Assembly (NCBI GenBank): GCA_963786985.1
Contig: CAWBBL010000018.1
Span: forward strand, 124,001 to 188,000
DNA length: 64,000 nt
Origin: Desertimonas sp963786985
GTDB taxonomy: Bacteria; Actinomycetota; Acidimicrobiia; Acidimicrobiales; Ilumatobacteraceae
Reading direction: 5' to 3'
This document shows, in pieces, positions 60,040 to 64,000 of this stretch. Below the pieces are notes generated by a model. That model did no database searches. It had not been told where the DNA came from and saw nothing but the letters and a program-made list of their open reading frames with translations. The position numbers and the translations under genes were made by a program. Position 1 is the first letter of the stretch. Each line of letters starts with the position of its first letter.

Positions 60040-62041
60040 ATGGCGGAGCACGAAGTGGGCATCGACACCGCGACGGGTGCGCCTGGCCGGCAGCCTCTTC
60101 CTGCCCGAGGGCGACGGGCCGTTGGCCGCCTTGCTGGAGGCGCTGCCGTACCGGAAGGACGACGTCACGGCGTCGTACCGCGACGACCTACGTCCGCTAC
60201 GTCGCGCACGGGTTCGCCGTGCTGCGCCTCGACCTGCGCGGCACCGGCTCGTCGGGCGGCATCGATCACCGACGAGTACCCCGACGTCGAGCGGCGCGAC
60301 CTGCGCACGGCGATCGAGTGGCTGGCCGCACAGCCGTGGTCGACCGGCCGGGTCGGCATGTTCGGCACGTCGTACTCGGGGTTCAACTCGCTGCAGATGG
60401 CCGCCGAGGGCGTGCCCGACGCACTCGGCGCGGTCGTGGCCATCTACGCCACCGACGACCGCTACACCGACGACGTCCACTACTGCGGCGGCGTGCTGCG
60501 GGCGATCGACCTCATCGACTACCCGCTCTACATGATCGCCATGAACGCCCTGCCGCCCGTGCCGGCGGTCTGGTCGGCGACGGCTGGCGCGAGGAGCTGG
60601 CGGCGGCGCATCGACGAGACGCCGCCGTGGCTGCTCGAGTGGCTGGCGCACCCGGTCGACGGGCCGACGTGGCGGCGCGGGCTCGATCCGCGTCGGCCCG
60701 ACGGCGCCGGCTACGAGCGGATGTCGTGCCCGACGATGCTCGTCGCCGGGTGGGCCGACGGCTACCGCAACAACACGTTCCGCGTGGTCGAGCAGTACGA
60801 GCGCAACGGCCTGCCGTGGCGGCTGCTCGCCGGACCGTGGGGCCATCGGAGCCCGCACCACGCCCGGCCCGGCCCGAACATCGACGACGACGTCGAGATG
60901 CTCGCCTTCTTCGACGAGCACCTCCGCGACGGGCCGCCGTCGGCGCCGCGCACGGCTCAGGTCTACGTCCGCCGCGCCGGTCGCGCCCGGAGCCCGATCT
61001 CGCCGACGCACCCGGCGTGTGGCGCGACGTCGACGACGTGGCCGCCGTCCCGGCGCTGCGCCAGCGCGACCTGGACGAGTCGACGCGCGACGGCGTCGAC
61101 CGACTCGACGGTCGTCGGCGACGTCGGGCATCGCGGCGTGGAACTCGTGCGCCGGCGCGCTGCCGTGGGGCCAGCCGCTCGACCAGCGCGCCGACAACGC
61201 CCGGTCGCTCGACCTACGACTGGCCGATCGACGCACGCCGACGAGGTGCGTCGGCAACGGCGCCGTCTCGATGCGGGTCCGCAGCGACCGGCGCTACGGC
61301 CACGTCAGCGTCAAGCTCTGCGACGTGTTCCCCGACGGCACGTCGGCGCTGATCACCCGCGGCATGCTCGACCTCACGCCACCGCGGGTGCTGGCCGGCC
61401 GACGCCGACGGGCGCGGCCGGCGCCAGCCCGGCGCCGCTCGTCCCCGGCGAGTGGATCGACGTCGACCGTCGAGCTGGAGGCGACGACGTGGACGCTCGA
61501 GCCCGGCCACGCGCTGCGGCTGGCGATCGCCGGGACCGACTGGCCGAACTGCTGGCCGCCGCCGGGCCCGGTGCCGCTCGGAGGTCGACGCGGCGAGCGT
61601 CGAGCCGTGACGCCTCCCGGTGGTCGACGGCCTGCCGGCGTCGACGCACCCGTTCGCGCCCGGGTACCGGCCCGGACGCCGATCGAGGCCGACGGCGTCG
61701 TGTGGCGCATCGAGCACGACGTGCTCGGCCGCGAGACCGAGGCGGTGACCCGCTACGGCGGGACCGCTACGACGGCGCGCACGGCGCAGTCGATCAACGA
61801 CGACTACGAGGGCGCCGTCGGCGTGTCGACGGTCGAACCCCGCCGAGGCCTGGGCCGAAGGCTCGGCCACGCTATCGGATCGCGCTGGCCGGAGGCGACG
61901 TGTCGGCACCGAGGCGACGCTGACGGTGCGCTCCGACGACCGAGGCGCTACGACGTCACGATCGAGCTCGTCGTCGCCGTCGACGGCGACCGAGTTCGCC
62001 GCGCCGACGCTGGGCGGCAACGCATCCCCCGCCACTCGTGA
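60040..62041 (+). pseudogene. CocE/NonD-family (X-Pro dipeptidyl-peptidase-like) hydrolase, frameshifted
   Basis: ATG 60040 reads MAEHEVGIDTATG, then shifts. The longest intact stretch (about 60274-60975) has EYPDVERRDLRTAIEWLAAQ, the nucleophile motif GMFGTSYSGFNSLQ and LLAGPWGHRSPHHA. C-terminal jelly-roll fragments continue to 62041. One-base surpluses near 60076, 60185 and 60264 repair the first third. Members hydrolyse esters, beta-lactam or amide side chains. It is divergent from the Rieske genes. Confidence 0.72.
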
Positions 62042-62048
62042 CCGGTCG

Positions 62049-62100
62049 ACCGATGGGTGTTCAGGCGGACGGGACGGTCCGCCTCGAACGCCGTCGGTCG
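62049..62100. repeat. Palindromic repeat, family E copy 2
   Basis: CCGATGGGTGTTCAGGCGGAC ... GTCCGCC keeps the layout of E1: the inner stem is GGCGGAC/GTCCGCC instead of GGGGAC/GTCCCC, i.e. changed on both sides. The right outer arm is degenerate. Confidence 0.6.
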
Positions 62101-62103
62101 GTG

Positions 62104-63082
62104 ATCGGACGCCGTGGCAACGGCGTGGCAGGCGGCGAGGTGGCCGGCGCCCTGGTCGACGAGCTCGACGGCGAGCGTCCGGTGCAGCGATCGAGGATGC
62201 CGAGCGCGCTCGGCCTCGCCGGACGGCGACGAGCGGGCAGCGCGGATGGAACCGGCAGCCGGCGGGATCGCGCTGGGGTCGGGGGTCTCGCCGGTGAGGA
62301 TCTGCTGGCTCGACGTGCTCGCGTCTCCGGCACCACCGACAGCAGCGCCTTGGTGTACGGGTGCTGCGGCGACTGCGAGCACCTCCTCGGTCGTGCCGAG
62401 CTCGACGATCCGGCCGAGGTACATCACGGCGATGCGGTCGGCGATGTTCCACGCCAGCCCGAGGTCGTGGGTGACGGCGACGATCGACAGCCCCGCTCGT
62501 CGACGAGCGAGCGCAGCAGCGGCGAGGATCTCGCCGCGGATCGACGCGTCGAGCGAGGCCACCGGCTCGTCGGCGAGCAGCAGCTGCGGCGACAGGGCGA
62601 TCGCCCCGGCGATCAGCACGCGCTGGCGCTGGCCGCCGGAGATCTCGTGCGGGTAGCGGCCGACGAACCGCCCGGCGGCCGCAGCCCGGCCCGGCCGAGT
62701 GCCTCGGCGACGAGCTCGCGCTTCGTGCCGGCGAGCCGTGGATGCGGATCCCCTCGGCGACCGCCTCGTAGACCGTGTGGCGGGGGTTGAGCGCGCCGGT
62801 CGGGTCCTGGAAGACCATCTGCACCTCGCCGGCGCAAGCCGCCGCAGCGTTGCGCCCGCCGTAGTCGACCGGCTGACCGTCGAACGTGACCGTCCCGACG
62901 TGATCGGCTCGAGCCCGAGGATCGAGCGGATCAGCGTCGTCTTGCCGCAGCCGGACTCGCCGACGAGGGCGACGACCTCGCCGCGCCGGACGTCGAGGTC
63001 GACGCCGTCGACGGCGCGGACGGCGCCGTGCCGGCTGGCGAACGTGACGTGGACGTCGTCGATCGACGAGCAGCGGCGTCAC
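62104..63082 (-). pseudogene. Oligopeptide/dipeptide ABC transporter ATP-binding protein (OppF type), frameshifted
   Basis: GTG 63082 (VTPLLVDDVHVTFASRHGAV after one repair), Walker A GESGCGKTTLIRSILG, then VQMVFQDPTGALNPRHTV and ISGGQRQRVLIAGAIAL with LLLADEPVASLD. The C-terminal oligopeptide domain has CRFHPRCPL. Frames change several times; the 3' end is not resolved and may run into repeat E2. Works with the OppD-type gene upstream. Confidence 0.75.
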
Positions 63083-64000
63083 CCATCGGCCGGTCCCGAC
63101 GTGGACGCACGCCGCCCGCCGTGCCACGCCGCCGCGGCGCAGCCTGACGTCGATCGATCTGGCACTCGTCGACGGCCACGTCGCAGCGCGGGTGGAACGG
63201 GCACCCGGCCGGCAGGTCGGCGGGGTTCGGGTGGATCGCCGCGCAGGCCGCTCGGCGCCAGCCGCGACGCCGGATCGCCGATCGTCGGGAAGGCGCCGCG
63301 CCAGCGCCCGGCTGTACGGGTGCAGGCGGCTCGCCGAACACCTCGTCGCTCGGCCCCTCCTCGACGATCCGCCCGGCGTACATCACCGCCAGCCGCCGGC
63401 ACGTCGAGGTGAGCACCGACAGGTCGTGGGTGATGAACAGCATCGCCAGGCCCGGTCGCGCTGCAGCTCGGCGAGCAGCTCGAGCACCTGGGCCTGGACC
63501 ATCACGTCGAGCGCCGTCGTCGGCTCGTCGGCGATCAGCAGCGCGCGGCTCGCACGCCAGGGCGAGGGCGATGAGCACGCGCTGGCGCTGCCCGCCCGAC
63601 AGCTGGTGCGGGATACGACGTCGGCCCGGCGGGCCGGGAGCCCGACCCGCTCGAGCAGCTGCGCCGTCCGCGACGTCGCGTCGTCGCGGCCGGCCGAGCG
63701 AGTGCAGCTCGATCGCCTCGGCGATCTGGGCGCCGACGCGCTGCACCGGGTTGAGCGAGTGCAGCGCGCCCTGGAACACGATCGCCGCCGACGTCCAGCG
63801 CACGGCGCGGAGCCGTCCGGCTTCATCGCGTAGACGTCCTCGCCGCCGAGCAGGACCTGACCCTCGACCGGTGCCCGCCGGCAGCAGCCGCAGCACGGCG
63901 TGGCGATCGTCGACTTGCCGCAGCCCGACTCGCCGGCCAGCCCGACCGTCTCGCCGGGGCCGATCGTCAGGTCGACGCCGCGCACCGCAGGGACGTCGCC
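63079..64000 (-). pseudogene. Oligopeptide ABC transporter ATP-binding protein (OppD type), frameshifted, cut by window edge
   Basis: The first visible residues AVRGVDLTIGPGETVGLAGE lead to Walker A GESGCGKSTIA; later LLIADEPTTALDVMVQAQVL, FITHDLSVLTSTCRRLAVMY and the C-terminal CPFHPRCDVAVDEC are seen in different frames. The 5' part lies outside the window. It overlaps the OppF-type gene by 4 bp. Permease and binding-protein genes would be expected beyond 64000. Confidence 0.75.

Noticed and set aside
60040..62041. Programmed frameshifting in the CocE-type gene
   Set aside because: Shifts are too many, at non-slippery sites, and also affect every neighbouring gene.

Overview
The window is a gene-dense, high-GC bacterial chromosome segment. 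The gene set is actinobacterial: CarD, a dapA-rnj-ftsK run, rimO-pgsA-cinA, rimP-nusA-ylxR-infB-rbfA-truB-ribF, Ku, UPF0182, a DUF2786/TIGR04338 pair and a mycothiol-type DsbA nitroreductase. Neither tRNA gene encodes CCA, and GTG starts are common. A deep-branching actinobacterium such as an acidimicrobiid is my guess; nothing in the window proves it. I found no prophage, insertion sequence, CRISPR array or rRNA.

Layout. 1-2.7 kb: a cell-wall-binding protein cut by the left edge, tRNA-Gly, an Lrp-type regulator and a divergent phenylalanine 4-hydroxylase. 2.8-6.3 kb: two glycosyltransferases (one frameshifted) and a secreted Gly/Pro-rich protein. 6.3-8.8 kb: a compact four-gene minus-strand operon (EEP nuclease/phosphatase, DUF2786, HExxH metallohydrolase, Fur). 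8.9-11.8 kb: class III aminotransferase, CarD, a secreted protein, tRNA-Arg. 11.9-21.2 kb: housekeeping genes cinA, pgsA, rimO, SMP-30, ftsK, rnj, dapA. 21.2-26.5 kb: a methyltransferase, a TetR/diiron oxygenase operon and a polar amino-acid ABC importer. 26.6-34.1 kb: UPF0182, a cell-surface polysaccharide ABC exporter, OsmC, a membrane protein, Tpx, dapB, DinB. 34.2-40.4 kb: a dehydrogenase, M16 protease, pnp, divergent rpsO, Ku. 40.4-45.1 kb: a nitrate/sulfonate/taurine-type ABC importer and an OafA-type acyltransferase. 45.1-56.6 kb: the translation/transcription cluster (ribF back to rimP), an archaeal-type ATPase, proS. 56.7-64 kb: an FAD oxidase, two Rieske oxygenases, a CocE-type hydrolase and two oligopeptide-ABC ATPases, all broken by many frameshifts.

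The most striking non-coding signal is a set of intergenic palindromic repeats. Families A (3 copies), B (3 full, 1 partial), C (2) and E (2) sit between genes and differ in sequence. A and B share one plan: three arms of about 20 nt, forward-reverse-reverse or its reverse complement, so one arm can pair with either of two partners. C is a related four-arm array. A fifth repeat (D) is three 61-bp tandem units upstream of ku, with an 18-nt inverted piece on the other side of ku.

Where I could reconstruct a frameshift, the simplest repair is removal of one surplus base. That, and their crowding in the last 7.3 kb, suggests consensus error rather than gene decay. A terminator-like hairpin in the leader of rimP-nusA-infB, and the divergent rather than co-directional rpsO/pnp pair, are the other points I would check first.
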